A DNA stretch of 6,604 nucleotides from Lachnospiraceae bacterium (GTDB lineage: Bacteria > Bacillota > Clostridia > Lachnospirales > Lachnospiraceae), in contig CAAEUM010000069.1 of assembly GCA_900759225.1 (NCBI GenBank), forward strand, positions 1-6,604. The letters are read 5' to 3'. Below are positions 1 to 6,604 of the stretch, one piece after another. Below the pieces are notes generated by a model. It saw only the letters and a program-made list of their open reading frames with translations, did no database searches and had not been told where the DNA came from. A program made the position numbers and the translations under genes. Numbering within the stretch: the first letter of the stretch is position 1; every line of letters begins with the position of its first letter.

Positions 1-30
1 ACTGATACTAATCGGTCGAGGGCTTGACCA
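1..30 (+). rRNA. 23S ribosomal RNA, 3' end only (partial)
   Basis: The window opens with the conserved last bases of a bacterial large-subunit rRNA. The block ACTAATCGGTCGAGG followed by GCTTGACC matches the form of Firmicute 23S 3' ends (Bacillus has a closely similar AATCGATCGAGGACTTAACC). The closing CTTGACC is the strand that pairs with the GGTCAAG-like 5' end of mature 23S. The exact mature 3' end is placed at about base 29-30 and could be off by a base or two. Everything upstream, including the rest of the rRNA operon, lies outside the window. Confidence 0.93.
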
Positions 31-109
31 GAAGGTTTAGGGAAGAATGGATGATTGATCGGGATTGTTTTAATATGTGGTTTTGAGGGTATGTAGATAT
101 CTTTAGGAA
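31..109 (+). other. rRNA operon 3' trailer between 23S and terminator
   Basis: This 79-base stretch separates the 23S end from the terminator. It has no open frame of note, no cloverleaf and none of the conserved 5S rRNA blocks (no CCGAAC-type core). It contains ATGTGGTTTTGAGGG at about 75-89, which resembles the T-G-rich TTTTGA trailer motifs I recall downstream of rRNA genes in Clostridia. It probably belongs to the precursor and is removed during 23S maturation. The processing role is inference; the absence of a gene is seen directly. Confidence 0.5.
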
Positions 110-139
110 GGGAATCATCGCAGGATGGTTCCTTTTTTT
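110..139 (+). terminator. Rho-independent terminator of the rRNA operon
   Basis: GGGAATCATC (110-119) pairs with GATGGTTCCT (124-133) across a GCAG loop (120-123). This gives ten consecutive pairs including two G-U pairs, and A-U pairs with the upstream AA at 108-109 can extend the stem. Seven T residues run from 133 to 139, so the hairpin is followed directly by a U tract, as expected of an intrinsic terminator. There is no matching A tract on the left, so it should act on the + strand only. It separates rRNA transcription from the repair genes downstream. Confidence 0.88.
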
Positions 140-178
140 GCGTTGTGGGGAAAGTACGTTCTATCCGCTTTGTTCTCG

Positions 179-207
179 TTGCAAAATCGTTTGCCAGCAG
201 TTAAACT
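179..207 (+). promoter_or_regulatory. Candidate sigma-A promoter for sbcDC
   Basis: TTGCAA (179-184) and TAAACT (202-207) are separated by 17 bases, and each hexamer matches the housekeeping consensus at four of six positions. A start site near 214 would leave an untranslated leader of about 55 bases before the sbcD start. The region lies between the rRNA terminator and sbcD, where a promoter is needed. An alternative pairing, TTGCCA (191-196) with TAGGAA (214-219), also has a 17-base spacer but a poorer -10. A small inverted repeat, GCAAA-ATCG-TTTGC (181-194), sits inside the element and may be chance. Confidence 0.4.
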
Positions 208-269
208 TTAAATTAGGAAAATGAGAAATGAGAAAAGTGAATGAGGTATAGATCAGACAGGAGGCTTCC

Positions 270-1406
270 ATGAAATTAATCCATTTATCGGACCTTCATC
301 TTGGAAAGCGGGTCAATGAGTTTTCCATGCTGGAGGATCAGCGCTATATATTAAAACAGATATTGGCGGTAGTTGATGAACAGATGCCCCAGGGCCTTAT
401 ATTGGCAGGGGATATTTATGATAAGCCGGTGCCGCCGGGGGAGGCAGTGCAGCTTTTTGACTGGTTCCTGACAGAATTGGCAGACCGGGAAATTTCAGTG
501 TTTGCAGTCAGCGGGAACCATGACAGCCCGGAGCGCCTTGCCTTTGGCGCCAGGCTGATGAGCGGCAGGGGGATTTATGTTTCACCGGTTTATGATGGGA
601 AGGTGGAGCAGGTATGCCTTAAGGATGAATTTGGAAGGATTTACATTCATCTGATGCCCTTTTTAAAGCCTTTGATGGTGCGCCATGCCTTTGAAGGCCA
701 GGAACCCAAAACCTATGAGGAGGCGCTTAAAATTGCTCTGGAGCATATGAAAATAGATACCAGCCAGAGAAATGTCCTTGTGGCCCATCAATTTGTCACA
801 GGGGCCAGCCGGTGCGAATCGGAGGAGCTTCTGGTGGGAGGCCTTGACAATGTAAGTGCAGGCCTTTTTGATGAGTTTGATTATGTGGCCCTGGGACATA
901 TCCACAGCCCGCAGAAAATCGGGCGGGAGACAGTGCGCTACTGCGGCACCCCTTTAAAATATTCCTTTTCAGAAGCAGGGCAGGAAAAAAGCGTTACCCT
1001 GGTGGAGGTTTTAGAAAAGGGAAATTGCCGGGTGACAGCCATTCCCCTAAAGCCCATGAGCGATATGCGCATTATCAGAGGAAGCTATCTGGAGGTGACT
1101 GCGCTCTCTTTTTATGAATCATCCAATCGTGAGGATTATATACAGGCAGTGCTGACGGACGAGGAGGATATTCCCGATGGAATGCAGAAGCTCCGGGTAA
1201 TCTATCCCAATCTTATGGGTCTGGAATATGATAATGCCAGAACCAGAGAGAACCGTATGATCGAAGGAGCAGAAACGGTAGAGCAGAAAACGGAGCTGGA
1301 GCTGTTTGAGGAATTTTATGAGCTTCAGAATAATCAGCCTATGAGCGGGGAGCAGAAGGAGTTTGCAAAAAAGCTGATCAAGGAGCTGAAGGAGGATGGA
1401 CGATGA
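270..1406 (+). CDS. sbcD: SbcD, nuclease subunit of the SbcCD exonuclease (Mre11 family)
   Basis: SbcD is the manganese-dependent nuclease of the cytoplasmic SbcCD complex, which opens DNA hairpins and trims blocked or broken double-strand ends under control of the SbcC ATPase. The 378-residue protein has the full set of Mre11-type phosphoesterase motifs: D8 and H10 in SDLHLG, D48 in GDIYD, N83 and H84 in GNHDS (H84 the expected general acid), H173 in VAHQF, and H210 and H212 in GHIH. The phosphoesterase core covers roughly residues 1-260. The helical C-terminus (about 330-378, rich in E and K) should dock on the base of the SbcC coiled coil. The length is close to that of E. coli and Bacillus SbcD (about 390-400). 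The start is fixed by AGGAGG at 259-264, five bases upstream of the ATG. Its stop overlaps the sbcC start in ATGA, so the two subunits are co-transcribed and probably translationally coupled. The motif evidence makes the identity nearly certain. Confidence 0.97.
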   Translation: MKLIHLSDLHLGKRVNEFSMLEDQRYILKQILAVVDEQMPQGLILAGDIYDKPVPPGEAVQLFDWFLTELADREISVFAVSGNHDSPERLAFGARLMSGRGIYVSPVYDGKVEQVCLKDEFGRIYIHLMPFLKPLMVRHAFEGQEPKTYEEALKIALEHMKIDTSQRNVLVAHQFVTGASRCESEELLVGGLDNVSAGLFDEFDYVALGHIHSPQKIGRETVRYCGTPLKYSFSEAGQEKSVTLVEVLEKGNCRVTAIPLKPMSDMRIIRGSYLEVTALSFYESSNREDYIQAVLTDEEDIPDGMQKLRVIYPNLMGLEYDNARTRENRMIEGAETVEQKTELELFEEFYELQNNQPMSGEQKEFAKKLIKELKEDGR

Positions 1407-4400
1407 AGCCTGTAAAACTGGTTATAAGTGCTTTTGGCCCTTATGCAGGACAGACAGAGATTGATTTTAGAAAATTGGGAGAACATGGGCTTTATCTGAT
1501 CACTGGCGATACGGGAGCAGGTAAAACAACCCTGTTTGATGCCATTACCTTTGCGCTTTACGGGGAGGCCAGCGGTGAGATAAGAGAGGCAGGGATGTTT
1601 CGGAGTAAATATGCCAGGGCGGAGGTGCCTACCTTTGTGGAGCTGATCTTTTCCTATCAGGGAAAAGAGTACCAGGTCAGGCGCAATCCGGAATATCAGA
1701 GGCCAAAAGGACGGGGCAGCGGGCTTACCCTTCAAAAAAGCGATGCCTGCCTGATCTTTCCACAGGAGGATGGACGTCCCCCAGTGACAAAAGCAAAGGA
1801 GGTCACAAGGGCTGTAACAGAGCTTATGGGCCTGACCTATCGCCAGTTTACGCAGATAGCCATGATTGCCCAGGGGGATTTTAAGAAGCTGCTGCTGGCT
1901 TCCACCGCAGAGCGCAGTGTGATTTTCCGTCAGATTTTCCATACAGGTATTTATGAGGCCCTGGAGGAGCGGCTGAAGGAAGAGGCGAAGGAGCGTTTAA
2001 AAGAATACAGTGAGATAAAGCGCAGTGTCAGCCAGTATTTAGGGGATATATCCTGCGGGGAAGAGGAGAGCTGCTTTCAGGAATTAGAGGAATTAAAAAA
2101 GAACCAGTTTGAGGGAACGGTGCAGCGGGGATTGGAAATTCTTTGGGAACTTCTGCAGAAACAAAACGGTCAGGTAGAGGAGCTGGATAGGAAGGATATG
2201 ATCCTGGGAGAAAAAATAGAAGAAGAGAACAGGCTTCTTGCTCATGCGGAACGAAATCGTCAGATTGCAGGGCAGTTAACAGAGGCAGGCAGGGAAAGAG
2301 AGCAGCTGCTTCCCCTGCTTTCAGAGGCAAAAGAAAGGCTGGAGGGGGCACAAAAAGAGGCCGGCGGACTGGATAAGCTGAAAGAGCAGCTTGACAAGGA
2401 GAGTGAAAGCCTGCAGCTTTTTAAAGAGCTGGAAACTGTATCAGAAAAGCTTGCTCTCATAAAAAGAGCGCAGGAAGAAGGCAGGAAAAGAAAGGAAGCC
2501 TTTATAATAGAGCGAAAGCAGCTTTGGGAGTCCATGGAAAAGATAAAAGGGCTTTTGGAGCAGCGGAAGGAGGTTTTTGAGGAACGGGAGCGGATTTCAG
2601 GACGCAGGGAGCGGCTGCAGGAATTAGGAAAACGGCTTTCCTCTCTTGGAAATCGCAAAATGGAGGTGGAGTCTCAAAAAGAGGAAGCAGGGCAGCTTTA
2701 TGAAAGAGAGTGCTTAAGAGAACGGCAGTTTTTAGCAGAGCTTGAAGACCTTGAAAAGGCGCTGGAGGATTTTAAAAATCTGGAAAGCCAGTCAGCGGAT
2801 AACAGACACCTTCAGGATGGGATTAAAAGCAGGAGGGAAGGACTGATTCAGGGCCTTCGGGGCCTTAAACAGGCTGAAGCTCAGGTTCAAAAACGGAACC
2901 AGCAGTGGGAGGAGCTGGCAAAACGCCAGGAGGAAATGCTTCAAAGAAAATTAAAGCAGTATGAAGAAGCGGTAAAAGCCAGAGATGGGATGCGGGAGGC
3001 CTTTCAGATTCAGGAGCAGCAGTTTTTAGATGCCCAGGCAGGTATGCTGGCATCCCGCCTTGTTTCAGGGAAACCATGCCCTGTTTGCGGCTCCCTTCAT
3101 CATCCATCACCGGCCATCCTTTTGTCTCATGTACCGGATAAGGAGCAGCTTGACCAGAAGAAAAAAGAGCTGTCCAGCCAGGAAGAGCTGGTTCAGAGGC
3201 TGAGCCAGGAGGCGGGGGCAATGAGGCAGCAGCCGGAGGAACTGCGTCTTTTGGAGCGTCAGGCAGCAGCGGCCCGGGGAGAGCTTAAGGAACTGGGGCG
3301 GCAGCTTGCAGGGCTTCTTAGGTCAGGTCAGGAAGAGGCAGAGACCTTTAAGGAAGAAAAGCAGGAGTGGACCCAAAACCTGAAGGAAGAGGCCGAAAAA
3401 ACTGTTAAATGGCTGGAAAAACAGCTGGAAACGCTTCTTCTTGAGATGAAGTCTTTCCAGGAAAAGGCCGAAAAGAAGGAATGCTTGTTAAAGGAAAGAA
3501 AGGAAAAGGAGGAGGCTCTTTCTATGAGCAGGCAGCAGCTCCAGCGCTTTCGGCGCTCCGTTGAGATGCTTACAGAGCAGCAGAAGGAGCTTACAGAGCA
3601 GCAGCAGAGCCTTATGGATTACAGGGAGATCCAGGATATCTGTAAGGCAGAAGAGCCGGGGGATTTTGGGGAGGCCGCTGCTGCCATAGAAGCAGTTTTA
3701 AAAAAACTGGAGGAGGAAGCAGCCTCCAATCAAAGGAAATGTCTGGAAAAACAAAAGCTGGAACAGGAGCTTGAGGGACAGCAGGCCAGAGAAGAAAAGC
3801 TCAGGGAAGGCATTTTTTCGCTGGAGCTTAAGATGGAACGGCTTGCGGTGGAGCTGTCACAGCTTGCAGGGCAGGAAGAACTGCTAAAAGAAAAAACAGC
3901 AGGAAAGACAAGAGAGGAGACTGCTTCCAGAATGGAAGCGCTGCGCCGGCAGCTGCTAAAGATCCAGGAACTGTTTTTAAAGGCCAGTGAGAACTTCCGC
4001 CAGTACCAGGATAAGCTGACAGCCCTGGAGGCTTCCATGGCTACATTGAAATCCCAGTTAAGGGAGGGAGAGGGCCTGGAGGAAGAGAGCATCAGGCAGA
4101 GAAAGGAGCTGTGGATGCAGCAGCGCCGCAGGGCAGCAGAAAGGCGGGCGGATCTGTACGCAGGGCTCCAGAAAAACAGAGGAATATACAGTGCAGCAGA
4201 AAAGCAGCAGCAGAAGGTTTTGGAGGCAGAGCGGGAGTATGTATGGGTAAAAGCCTTGTCAGATACGGCAGGGGGTACACTGACGGGGAAACGGAAAATT
4301 GAGCTTGAAACCTATGTGCAGATGGCTTATTTCGACCGCATCTTGCGTCGGGCAAATATCCGCTTCCTTACCATGAGCAGCGGCCAGTATGAGCTGAAAC

Positions 4401-4795
4401 GTCAGGAGGACAGTGACGGAAGGCGGGAAAAAGCAGGGCTGGAGTTAAATGTTATAGACCATTATAATGGCACAGAACGCAGTGTAAAGACATTGTCCGG
4501 CGGAGAATCCTTCCAGGCATCCCTTTCCCTGGCGCTGGGGCTGTCAGATGAAATCCAGTGTCGGGCAGGAGGAATCCGCCTGGATTCCATGTTTGTGGAT
4601 GAGGGCTTTGGCTCCCTGGATGAAGAAGCCCTTGGACAGGCCTTAAAGGCACTGGAAAACCTGGCGGAGGGAAGCAGGCTGGTAGGGATCATATCCCATG
4701 TGTCAGAGCTTAAGGAACGGATCGGCAAAAAAATCCTTGTGACAAAAAACAGAGGGCAGAGCGGAGTGGGAAGTGTTATCGAAGTGCAGGTATAA
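1403..4795 (+). CDS. sbcC: SbcC, ATPase subunit of the SbcCD exonuclease (Rad50 family)
   Basis: SbcC is the SMC/Rad50-like ABC ATPase that clamps DNA and gates the SbcD nuclease. In the 1130-residue protein the N-terminal ATPase lobe (about 1-175) carries Walker A GDTGAGKT (35-42) and the Q-loop glutamine Q157 in IAQGDF. Two long K/E/Q/L-rich coiled-coil arms (about 180-555 and 575-930) flank the zinc hook CPVC (C559, C562), which can join two molecules through a shared zinc ion. The C-terminal lobe has the signature LSGGE (1031-1035), Walker B ending in D1066-E1067 within MFVDEGFG, the D-loop SLD (1071-1073) and the switch histidine H1099 in ISHV. All catalytic motifs are intact and the length is typical of Firmicute SbcC. 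AGGAGG at 1390-1395, inside the end of sbcD, lies seven bases before the ATG. The ATGA overlap indicates coupling. The coiled coil contains an exact-length heptad duplication (residues 723-736). The UvrA and RecN families are excluded by the central CXXC hook and the SbcD partner. Confidence 0.97.
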   Translation: MKPVKLVISAFGPYAGQTEIDFRKLGEHGLYLITGDTGAGKTTLFDAITFALYGEASGEIREAGMFRSKYARAEVPTFVELIFSYQGKEYQVRRNPEYQRPKGRGSGLTLQKSDACLIFPQEDGRPPVTKAKEVTRAVTELMGLTYRQFTQIAMIAQGDFKKLLLASTAERSVIFRQIFHTGIYEALEERLKEEAKERLKEYSEIKRSVSQYLGDISCGEEESCFQELEELKKNQFEGTVQRGLEILWELLQKQNGQVEELDRKDMILGEKIEEENRLLAHAERNRQIAGQLTEAGREREQLLPLLSEAKERLEGAQKEAGGLDKLKEQLDKESESLQLFKELETVSEKLALIKRAQEEGRKRKEAFIIERKQLWESMEKIKGLLEQRKEVFEERERISGRRERLQELGKRLSSLGNRKMEVESQKEEAGQLYERECLRERQFLAELEDLEKALEDFKNLESQSADNRHLQDGIKSRREGLIQGLRGLKQAEAQVQKRNQQWEELAKRQEEMLQRKLKQYEEAVKARDGMREAFQIQEQQFLDAQAGMLASRLVSGKPCPVCGSLHHPSPAILLSHVPDKEQLDQKKKELSSQEELVQRLSQEAGAMRQQPEELRLLERQAAAARGELKELGRQLAGLLRSGQEEAETFKEEKQEWTQNLKEEAEKTVKWLEKQLETLLLEMKSFQEKAEKKECLLKERKEKEEALSMSRQQLQRFRRSVEMLTEQQKELTEQQQSLMDYREIQDICKAEEPGDFGEAAAAIEAVLKKLEEEAASNQRKCLEKQKLEQELEGQQAREEKLREGIFSLELKMERLAVELSQLAGQEELLKEKTAGKTREETASRMEALRRQLLKIQELFLKASENFRQYQDKLTALEASMATLKSQLREGEGLEEESIRQRKELWMQQRRRAAERRADLYAGLQKNRGIYSAAEKQQQKVLEAEREYVWVKALSDTAGGTLTGKRKIELETYVQMAYFDRILRRANIRFLTMSSGQYELKRQEDSDGRREKAGLELNVIDHYNGTERSVKTLSGGESFQASLSLALGLSDEIQCRAGGIRLDSMFVDEGFGSLDEEALGQALKALENLAEGSRLVGIISHVSELKERIGKKILVTKNRGQSGVGSVIEVQV
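3569..3610 (+). repeat. Tandem 21-base direct repeat within sbcC
   Basis: Two adjacent 21-base units (3569-3589 and 3590-3610) share CTTACAGAGCAGCAG at their start and diverge in the last six bases. They encode LTEQQKE and LTEQQQS, residues 723-729 and 730-736. The unit is exactly one coiled-coil heptad, so duplication keeps both the reading frame and the hydrophobic register. It looks like a local slippage or short duplication event rather than a functional DNA site. Confidence 0.75.
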
Positions 4796-4811
4796 CCCGG
4801 GAAGGTAGTCA

Positions 4812-4840
4812 TTGCCCTAACTCCCTCCATATGCTATACT
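4812..4840 (+). promoter_or_regulatory. Extended -10 promoter for pcrA
   Basis: TTGCCC (4812-4817) and TATACT (4835-4840) are separated by 17 bases. The -10 box matches consensus at five of six positions, and it is preceded by TG at 4832-4833 with one intervening base, the extended -10 arrangement. Transcription would begin near 4847, about 30 bases before the pcrA start. I see no stem-loop with a T tract in the 83-base gap after sbcC, so read-through from sbcDC is also likely and pcrA may be expressed from both promoters. Confidence 0.65.
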
Positions 4841-4878
4841 TTTTCATGTCAAAGGAATGAACGGAAGGCGGTAAAGCA

Positions 4879-6604
4879 ATGAGCATTTATGATACATTAA
4901 ATCCAATGCAGAAGGAGGCGGTTTTCCATACAGAGGGCCCGCTGCTGATCCTGGCAGGGGCAGGGTCCGGGAAGACCAGGGTACTGACCCACAGGGTAGC
5001 TTATCTTATTGAGGAGAAGCAGGTAAACCCCTGGAATATTATGGCCATTACCTTTACCAACAAGGCAGCGGGAGAGATGCGTGAAAGGGTAGACCAGCTG
5101 GTAGGCTTCGGTGCGGAAAGTATATGGGTCAGTACCTTTCATTCCTCCTGTGTTCGGATTCTGCGCAGGCATATTGAATATCTTGGCTATGATACCAGTT
5201 TTTCCATCTATGACAGTGATGACCAGAAAACGCTGATGAAGCAGGTATTCAAAAAGCTGGATATTGACACAAAGCAGTATAAGGAGCGGGCGGTGCTGTC
5301 AGCTATTTCTGCAGCCAAGGATAAGCTGATCGGTCCGGAGGAGTTCCTTTTAAATGCCCAGGGTGATTTCAGGCAGAAAAAAATCGGCGAGATCTATAAG
5401 GAATATCAAAAACAGCTGAAAAAAAATAATGCGCTTGATTTTGACGATTTAATCGTAAAAACAGTGGAGCTGTTTCAGAATCACAGTGAAGTGCTTGACT
5501 ACTATCAGGAGCGCTTCCGCTATATTATGGTGGATGAGTATCAGGACACCAATATGGCACAGTTTAAGCTTATCAGCCTGCTGGCGGAAAAATATAAAAA
5601 TCTCTGTGTGGTAGGAGATGATGACCAGTCTATTTACCGGTTCAGAGGAGCGGATATCGGCAATATTTTAAGCTTTGAGGAAACCTTTGAGGGGACAAAG
5701 GTAATTAAGCTGGAGCAGAATTACCGGTCAACCCAGAATATCTTGAATGCGGCCAACAGTGTGATCCGCCACAACCGGGGCAGGAAGGACAAGACCCTCT
5801 GGACTGCAAATGAAGAGGGAAAGCAGGTTTCCTTCCGTCAGTTTGATACGGCAAAGGAGGAGGCAGATTTTATTGCAAGGCAGCTTCGCGACAGCAGCTT
5901 TGGCTATCAGAATCAGGCAGTGCTTTACCGTACCAATGCGCAGTCCCGGCTTTTAGAGGAGCGCTGCATCTTTTACAATGTACCTTACCGCATGGTGGGA
6001 GGCGTCAATTTCTATCAGAGGAAGGAGATCAAGGATATTCTGGCTTATCTTAAAACCATTGCCAACGGAGTAGATGATCTGTCGGTGCTCCGTATTATCA
6101 ATGTGCCGAAACGTGGTATCGGCGCGGTATCCATGGGAAAGGTGACTGCCTTTGCATCGGAGCATGGCATGAGCCTTTATGGCGCTTTAAAGGAAGCAAG
6201 GATGGTTCCTGGTCTGGGAAAGGCGGCAGAAAAGATTGGCCGGTTTGTGGCTCAGATGGAGCAGTTTCGGGCTATGGCAGCCTCGGAGGATTATGGCCTC
6301 AGACAGTTGATTGAAGGAATTATGGAAGAGACTGGTTATGAGGAAGAGCTGATGGCAGAGGGGGAGGTAGAGGGCCAGACAAGGCTTGAAAATATTGAGG
6401 AGCTGATCAATAAGGCAGTCAGCTATGAGGAGGACAGTGAGCATCCAAGCCTGGATGAGTTTTTGGAGCAGGTAGCTCTGGTGGCAGATATTGACAGCCT
6501 GGATCAGTCGGAGGACAGGGTGACACTGATGACACTGCACAGCGCAAAAGGGTTGGAATTTCCGCATGTCTATCTGGTCGGAATGGAAGACGGTTTGTTC
6601 CCAA
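4879..6604 (+). CDS. pcrA: PcrA/UvrD-type superfamily 1 DNA helicase, 5' part (cut by window edge)
   Basis: PcrA is the 3'-5' ATP-dependent helicase of Gram-positive bacteria. It acts in nucleotide excision repair, rolling-circle replication, removal of RecA and RNA polymerase from DNA, and relief of replication-transcription conflicts. The frame is open for 575 codons and leaves the window without a stop; the family is usually about 720-780 residues. Visible motifs, in order, are the Q-motif (L7-Q11), Walker A AGAGSGKT (26-33), motif Ia TFTNKAAGEMRERV (58-71), Ib STFHSS (85-90), motif II VDEYQDT (218-224), motif III GDDDQSIYRFRGAD (246-259), motif IV with the arginine finger R283 in QNYRST, AVLYRTNAQSR (347-357), and motif V LHSAKGLEF (553-561). 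Motif VI and the C-terminal tail lie beyond the edge. Domain 2B covers roughly 390-545. The start is the ATG preceded by GGAAGGCGG (4863-4871), seven bases upstream. A UvrD or Rep label is possible, but the YRMVGGVNFYQRKEI segment (370-384) is PcrA-like. Confidence 0.95.
   Translation, partial: MSIYDTLNPMQKEAVFHTEGPLLILAGAGSGKTRVLTHRVAYLIEEKQVNPWNIMAITFTNKAAGEMRERVDQLVGFGAESIWVSTFHSSCVRILRRHIEYLGYDTSFSIYDSDDQKTLMKQVFKKLDIDTKQYKERAVLSAISAAKDKLIGPEEFLLNAQGDFRQKKIGEIYKEYQKQLKKNNALDFDDLIVKTVELFQNHSEVLDYYQERFRYIMVDEYQDTNMAQFKLISLLAEKYKNLCVVGDDDQSIYRFRGADIGNILSFEETFEGTKVIKLEQNYRSTQNILNAANSVIRHNRGRKDKTLWTANEEGKQVSFRQFDTAKEEADFIARQLRDSSFGYQNQAVLYRTNAQSRLLEERCIFYNVPYRMVGGVNFYQRKEIKDILAYLKTIANGVDDLSVLRIINVPKRGIGAVSMGKVTAFASEHGMSLYGALKEARMVPGLGKAAEKIGRFVAQMEQFRAMAASEDYGLRQLIEGIMEETGYEEELMAEGEVEGQTRLENIEELINKAVSYEEDSEHPSLDEFLEQVALVADIDSLDQSEDRVTLMTLHSAKGLEFPHVYLVGMEDGLFP

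Noticed and set aside
181..194. Inverted repeat GCAAA-ATCG-TTTGC as an operator
   Set aside because: The arms are only five bases long and mostly A/T. A repeat this short is expected by chance and matches no operator I recognise.
221..251. Possible leader peptides (ATG at 221 or 228, seven codons each) before sbcD
   Set aside because: They come from a repetitive A/G-rich stretch, have no good ribosome binding site, and no attenuator hairpin lies between them and sbcD.
1334..1942. Long minus-strand open frame (202 codons) across the sbcD/sbcC junction
   Set aside because: It is antisense to two proteins with intact catalytic motifs, its translation shows no recognisable domain, and no ribosome binding site supports it. 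It is a shadow of the purine-rich coding strand.
2260..2658. Minus-strand open frame (132 codons) rich in serine
   Set aside because: The serine-rich composition comes from reading the Glu/Lys-rich coiled-coil codons of sbcC in reverse. It is not a separate gene.
4462..4830. Minus-strand open frame (122 codons) overlapping the end of sbcC and the pcrA promoter
   Set aside because: It is antisense to the signature, Walker B and switch motifs of SbcC and has no recognisable product.
4796..4850. Possible terminator after sbcC (TTTTT at 4840-4844)
   Set aside because: The T run directly follows the promoter -10 box, and no stable stem precedes it. The nearby GGTAG and CTAACTCC segments pair too poorly.
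6187..6567. Minus-strand open frame (126 codons) with many hydrophobic and cysteine residues
   Set aside because: It is antisense to the well-conserved helicase frame, with no independent start signal or family resemblance.

Overview
The window looks like ordinary chromosomal DNA from a Gram-positive Clostridia-type bacterium. The best guess is the Lachnospiraceae (Clostridium cluster XIVa), from the style of the 23S rRNA 3' end, the strong AGGAGG ribosome binding sites, the moderate G+C and the Firmicute-like protein sequences. That taxonomic call is inference, since no tree or search could be run. All features lie on the + strand.

Layout. Bases 1-30 are the last nucleotides of a 23S rRNA gene. 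A short trailer follows, closed by a clear Rho-independent terminator at 110-139. No 5S rRNA or tRNA follows the 23S. A leader of about 130 bases (140-269) carries a plausible promoter and the AGGAGG site of sbcD. sbcD (270-1406) and sbcC (1403-4795) overlap by 4 bases (ATGA) and form a translationally coupled pair encoding the SbcCD (Mre11-Rad50 type) nuclease-ATPase. After an 83-base gap with its own extended -10 promoter, a PcrA/UvrD-type superfamily 1A DNA helicase starts at 4879 and runs off the right edge about three-quarters of the way through.

Function. SbcD is the metal-dependent nuclease subunit. SbcC is the ABC-type ATPase with a long coiled coil and a CPVC zinc hook. Together they trim hairpins and blocked or broken DNA ends. 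PcrA is a 3'-5' helicase that works in repair, in displacing proteins from DNA and at transcription-replication conflicts. The window is therefore a DNA repair cluster just downstream of a ribosomal RNA operon. All catalytic motifs that fall inside the window are intact. I see no mobile element, CRISPR array, prophage or defence island, and no convincing undescribed system. The most noteworthy points are the missing 5S rRNA after the 23S, a weak LexA-like site before sbcD, the rRNA operon/sbcDC/pcrA neighbourhood and a small heptad duplication in the SbcC coiled coil.
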